DNA of 22,620 nt from JASHVB01 sp035486135 (lineage in GTDB: Bacteria; Pseudomonadota; Alphaproteobacteria; Acetobacterales; Acetobacteraceae), in NCBI GenBank assembly GCA_035486135.1, contig DATHNI010000459.1:1-22620 (forward strand). The letters are read 5' to 3'. Below the pieces are notes generated by a model. The model was not told where the DNA came from and ran no database searches. It saw nothing but the letters and a program-made list of their open reading frames with translations. Positions 16,019 to 22,620 of the stretch are shown here, piece after piece. Within the stretch, counting starts at the first letter, position 1, and every line of letters begins with the position of its first letter. The translations under genes and the position numbers were made by a program.

Positions 16019-17158
16019 GTTCCGCTCCTCGGCCAGCGCCGCGACCGTGCGGGTCAGCACCCGCAAATCGTTGCGCAGTTCCGCCAAGGTGTTCGCACGC
16101 CCTTGCTCTGACTCCGCGAGCAATCGTTGCATATACAATTCTATATTGCGCAGATGGGCGCGTGCCACGTCGTCGCCGCCCTGGATGTCGCGCAGCCGGT
16201 GCAGCGCAGGAGCCAGCGCCTGCTGCGCCTCGGCAATGCGCAGCATGAGCTGCTGGCTGGTGCGCATCGTGTCGGTGAGCGTGCCCATGCGCTCGTTCAG
16301 CGTGACCACCGCCTGGTTGCCCTGTGCGCGGCTCTCCTCGCCGCGCGCCATCACGCGTTGCAGCGCCTCCAGGTTCTCCGCGGTTTGCTCCAGCAGCGCC
16401 TGCACGTAGATCGGCACCGAGCCCTCGCCTTCCGACAGCACGCCGGATCCCAGGCGGGTCTGGCCGGCGAGCCACTCCTCCAGCTCGTTGAAGAAACGGT
16501 TCTGTGCCTGCCCTGCCGTCAGGTCGAGGAAGCCCAGGATCAGCGCCCCGGCCAGCCCGTACATCGAGGCGGAGAACGCCGTGCCCATCCCGGCCAGAGG
16601 CTGCGACAGCTCGGACTTCAATTGCTCGAACATCGTGTTCACGTCGCCGCTGCCGATCGACATGTGGCCGATCACGTCGGACACCGCGCCGATCGTCTTC
16701 AGCAATCCCCAGAACGTGCCGAGCAAACCGAGGAAGATCATCAACCCCGTCATGTAGCGCGACAACTCGCGGCTCTCGTCCAGGCGCGATGCGATGCCGT
16801 CGAGCAACGTGCGCATCGATGTGGTGGACAGGGTGAAGCGGCCTTGCTCGCCTCGCGCATGCTCTTCACGTGAGGCGAACATGCGCGCCATCGGCGCCAG
16901 CAGCTTGGGCGGCGGCAGCGCGGCGAGGCGCGCCCGCGCGGTGTGGAACGTTTCGATCCACGTGACCTCGGGCGCCAGGCGCAGCACCTGGCGCAGGTTC
17001 CAGGCGATCCCCAGCGCCAGGATGAACAGAATGAAGCCGTTGAGCTCCGGGTTGTTTCCGAACGCGCGGAGCAGTACCGGCGACAGCAGTGCGGCAACGC
17101 CGGCGGCCGCCACGAGGAACGCCATCATGCGGACAAGAAAGACGGTCGGGCGGGTCAT
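16016..17158 (-). CDS. MotA/TolQ/ExbB-like proton channel protein
   Basis: Inner-membrane channel subunit of a predicted proton-driven envelope complex, 380 residues. Helices 1 and 2 are at about 11-31 and 40-58. A cytoplasmic loop with TFHTARARLAALP follows. The paired MotA/TolQ/ExbB helices are at about 136-157 (YMTGLMIFLGLLGTFWGLLK) and about 190-215 (GMGTAFSASMYGLAGALILGF). The last 160 or so residues form a helical cytoplasmic tail, longer than in ExbB or TolQ. ATG 17158 overlaps the previous stop (TGATG); GTG 17161 would give one more residue with a GTGA overlap, so translation is coupled to the upstream OmpA-like gene. Partnered with the MotB-like protein, it would form a stator-like unit. 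A flagellar stator is unlikely, because the partner has a long coiled coil and no flagellar gene is present. What it drives is unknown. Confidence 0.9.
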   Translation of the reverse strand: MTRPTVFLVRMMAFLVAAAGVAALLSPVLLRAFGNNPELNGFILFILALGIAWNLRQVLRLAPEVTWIETFHTARARLAALPPPKLLAPMARMFASREEHARGEQGRFTLSTTSMRTLLDGIASRLDESRELSRYMTGLMIFLGLLGTFWGLLKTIGAVSDVIGHMSIGSGDVNTMFEQLKSELSQPLAGMGTAFSASMYGLAGALILGFLDLTAGQAQNRFFNELEEWLAGQTRLGSGVLSEGEGSVPIYVQALLEQTAENLEALQRVMARGEESRAQGNQAVVTLNERMGTLTDTMRTSQQLMLRIAEAQQALAPALHRLRDIQGGDDVARAHLRNIELYMQRLLAESEQGRANTLAELRNDLRVLTRTVAALAEERN

Positions 17159-17976
17159 CACTGCCCCGATGCCGTGGCGCCGTTGGCACCGAGCACGCTG
17201 ACATCGACGCGGTCCGTTGGCACCTGCCCAGGCTGAGAGCCGAGCGCGCGCAGGTAGATGTGGCTGGACGGCACGCCATCGACCAACAAAACGTCCCGCA
17301 CGGCGATGGCACGGGCCAGTGACAGCCGGCGCGCCACCGACGGATCGTCCGGCTCACCCGACGCGTAGGCCAGCACGTTGAACGTGGTGTTGTCGCCGGG
17401 CGGCGCCGTCTGCACTAGGTGCTTGATCGAGTCGGCACTCCCGGGGCTCAGGTCGGACTGGCCGGTGGCGAAGGTGAGGCGCAGGCCCGCCTGAGTGGCG
17501 GCGGCGGTGGTGGCCGCGTTCGCGTCGATCGGTGGGGGTGGCGGCGGCGCGGCGTTGACCGGCGCCGGGGGCGGCTGGATGGGCGTGAGCGACGCGACGG
17601 CCGGCGGAGCCACCGGTATCGTGGCGGCCGGCGGGGCAGCTTGCGACGCGGCAGGCGGCGCGGGCGCAGCCGGAGCAGGAGCAGGAGCAGTGGGCTGGGC
17701 GGTGGCAAGCGTGGTGGACGGCGCGGCCGGCGGAGAGCCGGCAGGCCGTGCGGCTTGCTCGGTTGGCTGGGCGGTGGCGACCGTGGGTCGCCGGGCCGGG
17801 ACAGCCGGCCGCGCCGACGCCACGCCAGGCGGCGGCAGCCTTTCGACCGGGCGGCCGGGGGGCGACCCGGGCGCATGAGGCAGCGCGTCGAGCGCGTGCA
17901 GGTCCACCGTCACCTGCGCCAAACCAGGCGCGGCAGGGCAGAGGAGGAGGGCGATGAGGAGAAGGAAATAGCGCAT
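17158..17976 (-). CDS. Exported OmpA-like protein with long Pro/Ala-rich linker
   Basis: First gene of the motor-like operon, 272 residues. The N-terminus is a clear Sec signal peptide (MRYFLLLIALLL, cleavage likely after GLA at about residue 20). Residues about 28-165 are low-complexity Pro/Ala/Thr, suited to crossing the periplasm. The C-terminal third is an OmpA-type fold (TFATGQSDLSPGSADSI, LAYASGEPDD, SLARAIAVRDVLLVDGVPSSHIYLRALG), but the peptidoglycan-binding acidic and arginine residues are less canonical than in the MotB-like partner. ATG 17976 is preferred over TTG 18015 because it starts directly at the signal peptide; its Shine-Dalgarno is weak. The stop overlaps the channel start. 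It may link the complex to the cell wall or outer membrane; this is inference. Confidence 0.87.
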   Translation of the reverse strand: MRYFLLLIALLLCPAAPGLAQVTVDLHALDALPHAPGSPPGRPVERLPPPGVASARPAVPARRPTVATAQPTEQAARPAGSPPAAPSTTLATAQPTAPAPAPAAPAPPAASQAAPPAATIPVAPPAVASLTPIQPPPAPVNAAPPPPPPIDANAATTAAATQAGLRLTFATGQSDLSPGSADSIKHLVQTAPPGDNTTFNVLAYASGEPDDPSVARRLSLARAIAVRDVLLVDGVPSSHIYLRALGSQPGQVPTDRVDVSVLGANGATASGQ

Positions 17977-18287
17977 GGGCGGCGCGACCCTAGCCGAGCG
18001 CCGCCGCGGGCTCAATGAAGCCGGCCGTCATGCGGCGACGTTATTGTGAGGCACCTGGGCTCGACTTTCCGCGATTGTGGCGTGTGGTGGGGTTGGACAG
18101 GGCGCCAGTCCATGGCGGTGGCGGGGGCCGCTCGACAATCCGTGAGGATTCATCGCAGAGACAGTGCGAGGGCCACAGCGCAGCCGTTAGCCGCAACCGG
18201 GCGATAGCAGACCCTCGCCCAAAGGCGCTGCGAAATCGGGGCACCGGATGCTCTACCGCTGCCATGATCCGGATCTTCGCGATGTGG
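17977..18287. other. Intergenic region upstream of the motor-like operon
   Basis: About 310 bp without a convincing gene. It should contain the promoter for the minus-strand operon. I see no clear -35/-10 pair, riboswitch or tRNA. Confidence 0.45.
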
Positions 18288-18471
18288 TGGCAAAGCAATC
18301 AAGCGGACACGGAGTTTCACGGTGTTAGCGCGGAGTTGCGCGGAGAAACGACACATCGCCGAGGACGCCTGTGAGGCGCAAGACCAAAGCACCTGACGCT
18401 GGCAGTTTTTGCTTTCCGTGCAACTCCGTGCCAACCCCGTGAAACTCCGTGTCCGCTTGATTGCTTTGCCA
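18288..18471. repeat. Inverted repeat with perfect 35-nt arms, family R3 copy b
   Basis: Arms at 18288-18322 and 18437-18471 are exact reverse complements (outer end TGGCAAAGCAATCAAGCGG). The pairing continues imperfectly inward (GCGGAGTTGCGCGGA against its counterpart near 18410-18430). It is related to 3946-4135. Confidence 0.93.
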
Positions 18472-18643
18472 CAGCCCGCACCAGTGCCTACCGCCCCGAC
18501 CGGCGCGAACCAGCCGCGCATCCGCGGCGGCACCTAACCGGACAACCTTCGCAGGCCGCGGCGAATTTGAGGGTTAGCAGTGCAGAGAGAAGCTGAGGCC
18601 ATTTGTGTCCCCGGCGGCTGAAACGGCACACGGCCTCGGCCGC

Positions 18644-18829
18644 TCACTGCGGTTCTCCGCACCGTCTCCGCGATGGACGTTGCACGTTCGCGAACCGCAC
18701 GGTCAGCACCGCGTGTGCGACAGGCCCGATCGCCACGCGCCGTTCAGTGCCCGATGCGGCGATCGCCTGCGCGGTGGCCAGCGCTCCCCCCATGATGCCC
18801 AGCCCAATGACGCCCAGCGTAGTCCGCAT
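18644..18829 (-). CDS. Possible small protein, 61 residues, unknown
   Basis: A short minus-strand frame with ATG 18829 and a good ribosome binding site (AAGGGGGCGAG directly upstream). GC3-rich codons run through most of its length. The N-terminus is hydrophobic and glycine-rich (TLGVIGLGIMGGALATAQAI) and could be a membrane or signal segment; its likeness to the start of a dinucleotide-binding dehydrogenase is probably superficial, since nothing of that fold follows. The C-terminus is basic. It is divergent from the flavin monooxygenase gene, with 85 bp between the two starts. No family is recognised. Confidence 0.4.
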   Translation of the reverse strand: MRTTLGVIGLGIMGGALATAQAIAASGTERRVAIGPVAHAVLTVRFANVQRPSRRRCGEPQ

Positions 18830-18914
18830 CTCGCCCCCTTCTGCTCGCGCGCTCGCGCATTGGCAGGCGTCGATTCCGCATGCTAGCGCTGGGCGATCGA
18901 TCGAAGGAAAGTCC

Positions 18915-19997
18915 ATGCAGCTCGGCTTCTTCACCATGCCGATCCATCCGCTGGACAAGGATTGGCGGGCGTCGCTGCGCGAGGATCGCGAGGCCTTCGT
19001 CCTGGCTGACGAACTCGGCTTCTCCGAGGCGTATTGCGGCGAGCATAGCAGTGACGCGGCGGAGAACATCACGTCGAGCGCGTTGTTCCTCGCCACACTG
19101 GTGGACCAGGTGAAGCGGATGCGGCTGGGCACCGGTACGGTGAACATGCCGAACTCGCATCCGGCGCGCATCGCCGCCGAGATCGCCATGCTCGACCACT
19201 TGCTGGAAGGGCGGTTCAATTTCGGCATCAGCCCGGGCGGCCTGCCGTCGGACGCCGAGGTGTTCGGCAACTTTGACTCGCAACGCGGCGAGATGTTCCT
19301 GGAATGCATCGACCAGGTGCTGCGGATCTGGCGGTCGCAGCCGCCCTATGACATCGAGGGGAAGTACTGGAACATTTCCACCGCGCGCACACTGGTGCGC
19401 GAGATCGGCCAGGGGGTGCTGGCGAGACCGCTGCAACAGCCGCATCCGCCGATCATCACCACTGTGGTCAGTCCGTTCTCCGCCGGCGCAATGCAGGCGG
19501 GACAACATGGCTGGGACATCATCTCGGCCAATTTCCTGCTGCCGCAGTGGGTGAAGACGCATTGGCCGAAATATGAGGAAGGCTGCGCGAAGGCAGGGCA
19601 TACGGCGGACCCGGCGCGCTGGCGGGTGGCGAAGAGCGTGTTCGTCGCCGACGATGCCTCGACGGCGCGGGACTATGCGATGGGGCGGGACAGTCCATAC
19701 CGGTTCTACTACAGCCAGTTGCTGGCAAAGATGCGGAAGGCGGGGCGGACGGTGATCTTCAAGACCAACCCCAACCTGCCGGATGAGAGCGTCACGCTGG
19801 ACGATGTGTGCGAACGCCTGATCATCCACGGCACTGCGGACAGCGTCGCGGACCAGGTGCTGGCGTTCCGCGAGGACGTCGGGCCGTTCGGCACGATGCT
19901 GTATGCCGGCCATGACTGGCGGGATCCGGCATTGGCGCGACGCTCGATGGTGCTGATGGCGGAACAGGTGCTGCCGCGGGTGAATGCCACGATCTGA
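18915..19997 (+). CDS. LLM-class flavin-dependent monooxygenase (limonene monooxygenase-like)
   Basis: Cytosolic luciferase-like monooxygenase of 360 residues that would use reduced flavin, supplied by a separate reductase, and oxygen. The family start MQLGFFTMPIHP, the DELGFSEAYCGEHSSDAAE segment and the core GRFNFGISPGGLPSD are visible, with ANFLLPQWVKTHWPKYEEG farther on. The N-terminal pattern and length are closest to proteins annotated as limonene 1,2-monooxygenase or alkanal monooxygenase-like, but the LLM family is broad and the substrate is not assigned. ATG 18915 is chosen for AAGGAAA at 18904-18910 and because the family begins here; the frame is open upstream but reads as non-protein. 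The LVIVD protein follows 215 bp later, separated by a palindrome, and may be functionally linked. Confidence 0.92.
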   Translation: MQLGFFTMPIHPLDKDWRASLREDREAFVLADELGFSEAYCGEHSSDAAENITSSALFLATLVDQVKRMRLGTGTVNMPNSHPARIAAEIAMLDHLLEGRFNFGISPGGLPSDAEVFGNFDSQRGEMFLECIDQVLRIWRSQPPYDIEGKYWNISTARTLVREIGQGVLARPLQQPHPPIITTVVSPFSAGAMQAGQHGWDIISANFLLPQWVKTHWPKYEEGCAKAGHTADPARWRVAKSVFVADDASTARDYAMGRDSPYRFYYSQLLAKMRKAGRTVIFKTNPNLPDESVTLDDVCERLIIHGTADSVADQVLAFREDVGPFGTMLYAGHDWRDPALARRSMVLMAEQVLPRVNATI

Positions 19998-20083
19998 CGT
20001 GCGTTGGCGTTGGACGGCCATTCGCAGCGCTGTCAGTGCGAGCATCGTGTCATTGCGCGCGTCGTGTCATTGGAAGCGTAGGG

Positions 20084-20171
20084 TCAGTGCGAGCGAAGCG
20101 AAGCAATCTCCTGCCTGACGAGTCTCTCGCGGTTAGTCAGGCAGGAGATTGCTTCGCTGCGCTCGCAATGA
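20084..20171. repeat. REP-like palindrome, family R2 copy b
   Basis: Inverted repeat with 36-nt arms at 20084-20119 and 20136-20171, two mismatches (core GAAGCAATCTCCTGCCTGAC). The outer end (GTCATTGCGAGC type) matches the family at 2302-2416, while the inner part differs. It sits between the monooxygenase and the LVIVD gene. Confidence 0.9.
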
Positions 20172-20212
20172 CAGGGTTCGCGGATGGGTCGCGACCAGCA
20201 CCGAGGGAACAG

Positions 20213-21430
20213 ATGACAGCGCACAGTCTTCGCATGTTGGGCCGCACCGACCAGGGCGGGCGGCCGGATGGCGTGCAGGTGATGGTGGCGCGGGGCCACG
20301 CCTATGTCGGGCACATGTTCGCCGACGGCATCAGCGTGATCGACGTCGCCGATCCGCGCGCGCCGAAGCCGGTGCGCTTCATCGCCTGTCCGGCCAACAC
20401 ACGCGCGAGCCACCTCCAGGTGCATGACGGGCTGCTGTTGGCGATCAACGCGGCGAATGTCTGGGCGTTGCAGCGCTACGATGCTGCGGGCGACTATTTC
20501 AGCAGGTCGCTGGCCGATAGTTTCAGCAAGCGGGAGCGCGATTTCGCTGCAGGGATGCGGGTATTCGACCTGGCCAACCCAGCCGAGCCGCGCGAGATCG
20601 GTTTCATGCCGATTGAAGGCATCGGGCTGCATCGCATCTGGTGGGTGGGCGGTCGTTACGCGTATGCCTCGGTGCATTTCGACGGCTTCACCGACCACAT
20701 TCTCGCGACGATCGACATGGCGGATCCCATGAAGCCGGAGGTCGTCGGGCGCTGGTGGCTGCCGGGCATGCACCGCGCCGCCGGCGAGGCTCCGAGTTGG
20801 CGCGAGGGCCAGCGTTTCGCGCTGCACCACATGATCACCGCCGGCACGATCGGTTACGCGGCGTGGCGCGACGGCGGGTTGACGGTGATGGACCTGTCGG
20901 ATCCCGCCCAGCCCAAGCTGCTGGCGCATCGCATGTGGTCGCCGCCCTTTGCCGGTGGCACGCACACGCCGCTCCCGTTGCCGGGCCGTGGTCTGGCCGT
21001 GGTCGCGGATGAGGCGACCAGCAACCGGTGTGCCAAAGGTCTTGCTTACACCTGGGTGGTTGACGTGCGCGAGCCGTCCAACCCGATCACGATCGCGACG
21101 CTACCGACGCCGGACGAGGAAGACTTCTGCGCCAAGGGTGGGAAGTTCGGGCCGCATAACCTGCACGAGAACCGGCCGGGCTCGCTCCAGAGCGAGGAAA
21201 TCGTGTTCGCCACCTATCACAATGCCGGCGTCCGGGTGTTCGACCTGCGCGATGCGTATCAACCACGCGAAGTGGCCCGGTTCATTCCGCCGGCTCCGGA
21301 ACGGATTGTCGATATCCGCCCGGGTGCCGAACTGGTGACGCAATCGACGGATGTATTCGTTGCCGCCGATGGCACGGTATATGTGACGGACACAAATGGA
21401 GGGATGTCGATCCTCGCGTACGAGGGATAG
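20213..21430 (+). CDS. LVIVD-repeat beta-propeller protein
   Basis: Protein of 405 residues with no signal peptide, so probably cytosolic. Its repeats match the LVIVD type: a short beta strand, D-x-x-x-P, then a change of strand. Visible units include ISVIDVADPRAPKPVRF, MRVFDLANPAEPREIGF, TVMDLSDPAQPKLLAHR, WVVDVREPSNPITIATL and VRVFDLRDAYQPREVARF, consistent with a beta-propeller. Family members are mostly uncharacterised; some contain catalytic-like His/Asp clusters, and here ALHHMITAG and GPHNLHENRPG are conserved-looking His segments inside the propeller that may bind a metal or ligand. ATG 20213 is preceded by GAGGGAAC. Its stop is 9 bp from the convergent coiled-coil gene. Placement after a flavin monooxygenase suggests a shared pathway, which is inference. 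Confidence 0.87.
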   Translation: MTAHSLRMLGRTDQGGRPDGVQVMVARGHAYVGHMFADGISVIDVADPRAPKPVRFIACPANTRASHLQVHDGLLLAINAANVWALQRYDAAGDYFSRSLADSFSKRERDFAAGMRVFDLANPAEPREIGFMPIEGIGLHRIWWVGGRYAYASVHFDGFTDHILATIDMADPMKPEVVGRWWLPGMHRAAGEAPSWREGQRFALHHMITAGTIGYAAWRDGGLTVMDLSDPAQPKLLAHRMWSPPFAGGTHTPLPLPGRGLAVVADEATSNRCAKGLAYTWVVDVREPSNPITIATLPTPDEEDFCAKGGKFGPHNLHENRPGSLQSEEIVFATYHNAGVRVFDLRDAYQPREVARFIPPAPERIVDIRPGAELVTQSTDVFVAADGTVYVTDTNGGMSILAYEG

Positions 21431-21439
21431 GCGGGATCG

Positions 21440-21772
21440 TCAGGCGTTGCCCGGTGGACGCAGCGCGCGTGCATGCGGCGGGGCAGCTCCATCCAGGCGT
21501 GCGATGCGCTCGCCGATCGCGCGCAATTCGCTGGCAACGGCCAGCGATGCGGCACTCTGCGCCGCCGCGCGGGCTTCAGTGGCTGCAAGCTCTGCCAGGC
21601 CACCGAAGCGAATCTCCAGCACAATCAGCCGGCGATCCAGGTCTCGCGCGTCCGAGCGAACCGACCTGATGCCGTCCTTCAGCTCTTTGACTTCGCGGTC
21701 GTGACGCTTTTCAAGATCCGATAGTCGCTGAACGATCGTCAGAATCTCCTGGAGTGCGCCGACGAGGCCCAT
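21440..21772 (-). CDS. Small helical coiled-coil protein, unknown
   Basis: A 110-residue protein, predicted almost wholly helical: a charged heptad-like segment (LSDLEKRHDREVKELKDG) then an Ala-rich helix (ELAATEARAAAQSAASLAVA). No signal peptide, cysteines or known domain. Start ATG 21772 or GTG 21775; the Shine-Dalgarno GGTGAG at 21781-21786 overlaps the stop of the upstream gene, so the pair is translationally coupled. Possibly an oligomerising or scaffold protein; the function is not recognised. Confidence 0.72.
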   Translation of the reverse strand: MGLVGALQEILTIVQRLSDLEKRHDREVKELKDGIRSVRSDARDLDRRLIVLEIRFGGLAELAATEARAAAQSAASLAVASELRAIGERIARLDGAAPPHARALRPPGNA

Positions 21773-21781
21773 CACCGGGAC

Positions 21782-22012
21782 TCACCAGGCGTTCCGTTCC
21801 CGCATGCTTTGCCCTATTTCATCCAGGGTCGCGTTGATCTGCCGAAGCTGCACCTGCATCTCGGCAAGAATTCGCCGCTCACGACACGCGGCAGATTCCT
21901 TCGCTGGCACGGTATTTCTCGCGACACGCGTCTGACCACGCAGCGCTGCCGGCTTGGTCGCCAGCGACGAACGCACACCCTCGTATGTCGAAGCCTTTGG
22001 CGTGGCGTTCAT
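21782..22012 (-). CDS. Small basic protein with C-terminal helix, unknown
   Basis: A 76-residue protein: a basic, probably unstructured N-terminal half (Arg, Lys, Ala, Thr) followed by an amphipathic helix (RILAEMQVQLRQINATLDEI). ATG 22012 has GAAGG 6 nt upstream. It is the first gene of a two-gene unit; its stop lies inside the ribosome binding site of the coiled-coil gene downstream. The two helices may pair with each other, which would be a reason for coupling. No family is recognised. Confidence 0.65.
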   Translation of the reverse strand: MNATPKASTYEGVRSSLATKPAALRGQTRVARNTVPAKESAACRERRILAEMQVQLRQINATLDEIGQSMRERNAW

Positions 22013-22098
22013 ATAGCACCTTCGGGGCTGAATGATAACATGGAACGCAAGGCTACATGCCCAAACGTTAGCGTTCGGTTACCCCATTGCACCCTCGC

Positions 22099-22115
22099 CC
22101 GGCGCTTTGCGCCGG
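22099..22115. terminator. GC-rich hairpin after homoserine dehydrogenase
   Basis: CCGGCGC-TTT-GCGCCGG, a 7-bp perfect stem with a 3-nt loop, 25 bp beyond the stop of the homoserine dehydrogenase gene. There is no U-tract on the minus strand, so it is at best an atypical terminator or an mRNA 3'-end stabiliser. Confidence 0.4.
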
Positions 22116-22139
22116 CCTCTGCCGCATAGGCTGGAGAGA

Positions 22140-22620
22140 TTAAGTAAATCCTGCTTCGATGCGGATCAGCGTCGGGGTCTCCAGCACCGTGTCCAGCGCG
22201 GCGATCCGCTCCAGCGCGGCGACCATCGCGCTTTCCTGCGTCTCATGCGTCACCAGCACCACCGGCACCGCCTCGCCCGGAGACCGCCCGCGTTGCAGCA
22301 TCGATTCCAACGACACGCCGAGGTCACGCAGCACCGCCGTTACGTCGGCGATCACCCCGGGCCGGTCCACCACCATCAGGCGCAGGTAATACGGCCCGAG
22401 ATGCATGCTCATCGGCACCGATGGTGCATTGGACAGCGCGGCGAATGCCGCGCCCCACACCGGGGTCAGCCGGTTGCGCGCGAGATCGATCAGGTCCGCC
22501 ACCACCGCCGACGCGGTCGGCCCCGCGCCCGCGCCGCGGCCTTCCAGCATCACGCGGCCGACGAAATCGCCCTCGGCGACCACCGCGTTGAACACGCCAT
22601 CGACCCGCGCGATCGGCGCC
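22140..22620 (-). CDS. hom: Homoserine dehydrogenase, C-terminal part (5' end outside window)
   Basis: Cytosolic enzyme reducing aspartate semialdehyde to homoserine with NAD(P)H, on the route to threonine, methionine and isoleucine. The window holds the last 160 or so residues. The end of the catalytic domain is recognised by RVDGVFNAVVAEGD, VMLEGRGAGAGPTASAVVAD and LIDLAR. It is followed by a C-terminal ACT domain (YYLRLMVVDRPGVIADVTAV, then SLESMLQRG), the usual site of threonine feedback inhibition in monofunctional bacterial Hom. The frame runs off the right edge; the internal GTG at 22595 is not a start. No neighbouring threonine genes are in view. Confidence 0.95.
   Translation of the reverse strand, partial: APIARVDGVFNAVVAEGDFVGRVMLEGRGAGAGPTASAVVADLIDLARNRLTPVWGAAFAALSNAPSVPMSMHLGPYYLRLMVVDRPGVIADVTAVLRDLGVSLESMLQRGRSPGEAVPVVLVTHETQESAMVAALERIAALDTVLETPTLIRIEAGFT

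Noticed and set aside
14371..16248. 625-codon plus-strand open frame
   Set aside because: Antisense to the MotB-like gene; its Leu/Arg/Gln/His-rich text mirrors the coiled-coil codons and it runs through two palindromes.
14494..17976. Zorya anti-phage system
   Set aside because: Only the motor-like parts are present. No ZorC, ZorD helicase/nuclease or ZorE is adjacent, so defence is not claimed.
18644..18829. Remnant of a 3-hydroxyisobutyrate dehydrogenase-type gene (GVIGLGIMGGA)
   Set aside because: Only the glycine-rich start matches; the residues that follow do not continue a Rossmann fold.
567..20171. CRISPR array
   Set aside because: The repeats are isolated palindromes of different sequence, kilobases apart. 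There are no regular short repeats with spacers and no cas genes.

Overview
The window is GC-rich, densely coded bacterial chromosome. Gene content suggests an alphaproteobacterium of the Rhodospirillales, probably Acetobacteraceae or a relative. The pointers are two chemoreceptors that end in PilZ domains (an arrangement known from Azospirillum), a MotA/ExbB-like plus OmpA-like gene set of alphaproteobacterial type, and large palindromic intergenic repeats. This is inferred from protein character, not from a marker gene. I see no rRNA, tRNA, CRISPR array, transposase or phage gene.

Layout. 1-2266: end of an ABC-transporter permease, a 2-oxoglutarate/Fe(II) oxygenase and a GFA-type zinc protein. 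2269-3894: a GT39-family membrane glycosyltransferase whose N-terminus reads through a palindromic repeat. 4245-5813: a sulfatase-fold hydrolase very like phosphonate monoester hydrolases. 6258-8492: chemoreceptor with PilZ tail. 8694-11231 (minus): large repetitive adhesin-like protein. 11760-14255: Aer-like PAS chemoreceptor with PilZ tail, divergent from the adhesin gene. 14494-17976 (minus): three genes for a predicted non-flagellar, proton-channel-driven envelope complex (periplasmic OmpA-like protein, MotA/TolQ/ExbB-like channel, MotB-like OmpA protein with a long coiled coil). 18644-18829 (minus): possible small gene. 18915-21430: LLM flavin monooxygenase and LVIVD-repeat protein. 21440-22012 (minus): two small helical proteins. 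22140-22620 (minus): C-terminal end of homoserine dehydrogenase.

How it fits together. The middle of the window concerns taxis and the cell surface: two receptors that could read cyclic-di-GMP through PilZ, a surface-type repeat protein between them, and a motor-like envelope complex. The flanks are metabolic genes with no visible link to this theme.

The other striking feature is the intergenic DNA. At least eight long inverted repeats (arms about 19-51 nt) of several families occupy most gaps. One provides the N-terminal codons of the glycosyltransferase gene. One separates two genes of the motor-like operon and supplies the Shine-Dalgarno sequence of the downstream gene inside a hairpin. 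One overlaps the end of a 33-codon reading frame. The most testable new ideas here are the repeat-borne, hairpin-masked ribosome binding site and the motor-like operon itself.
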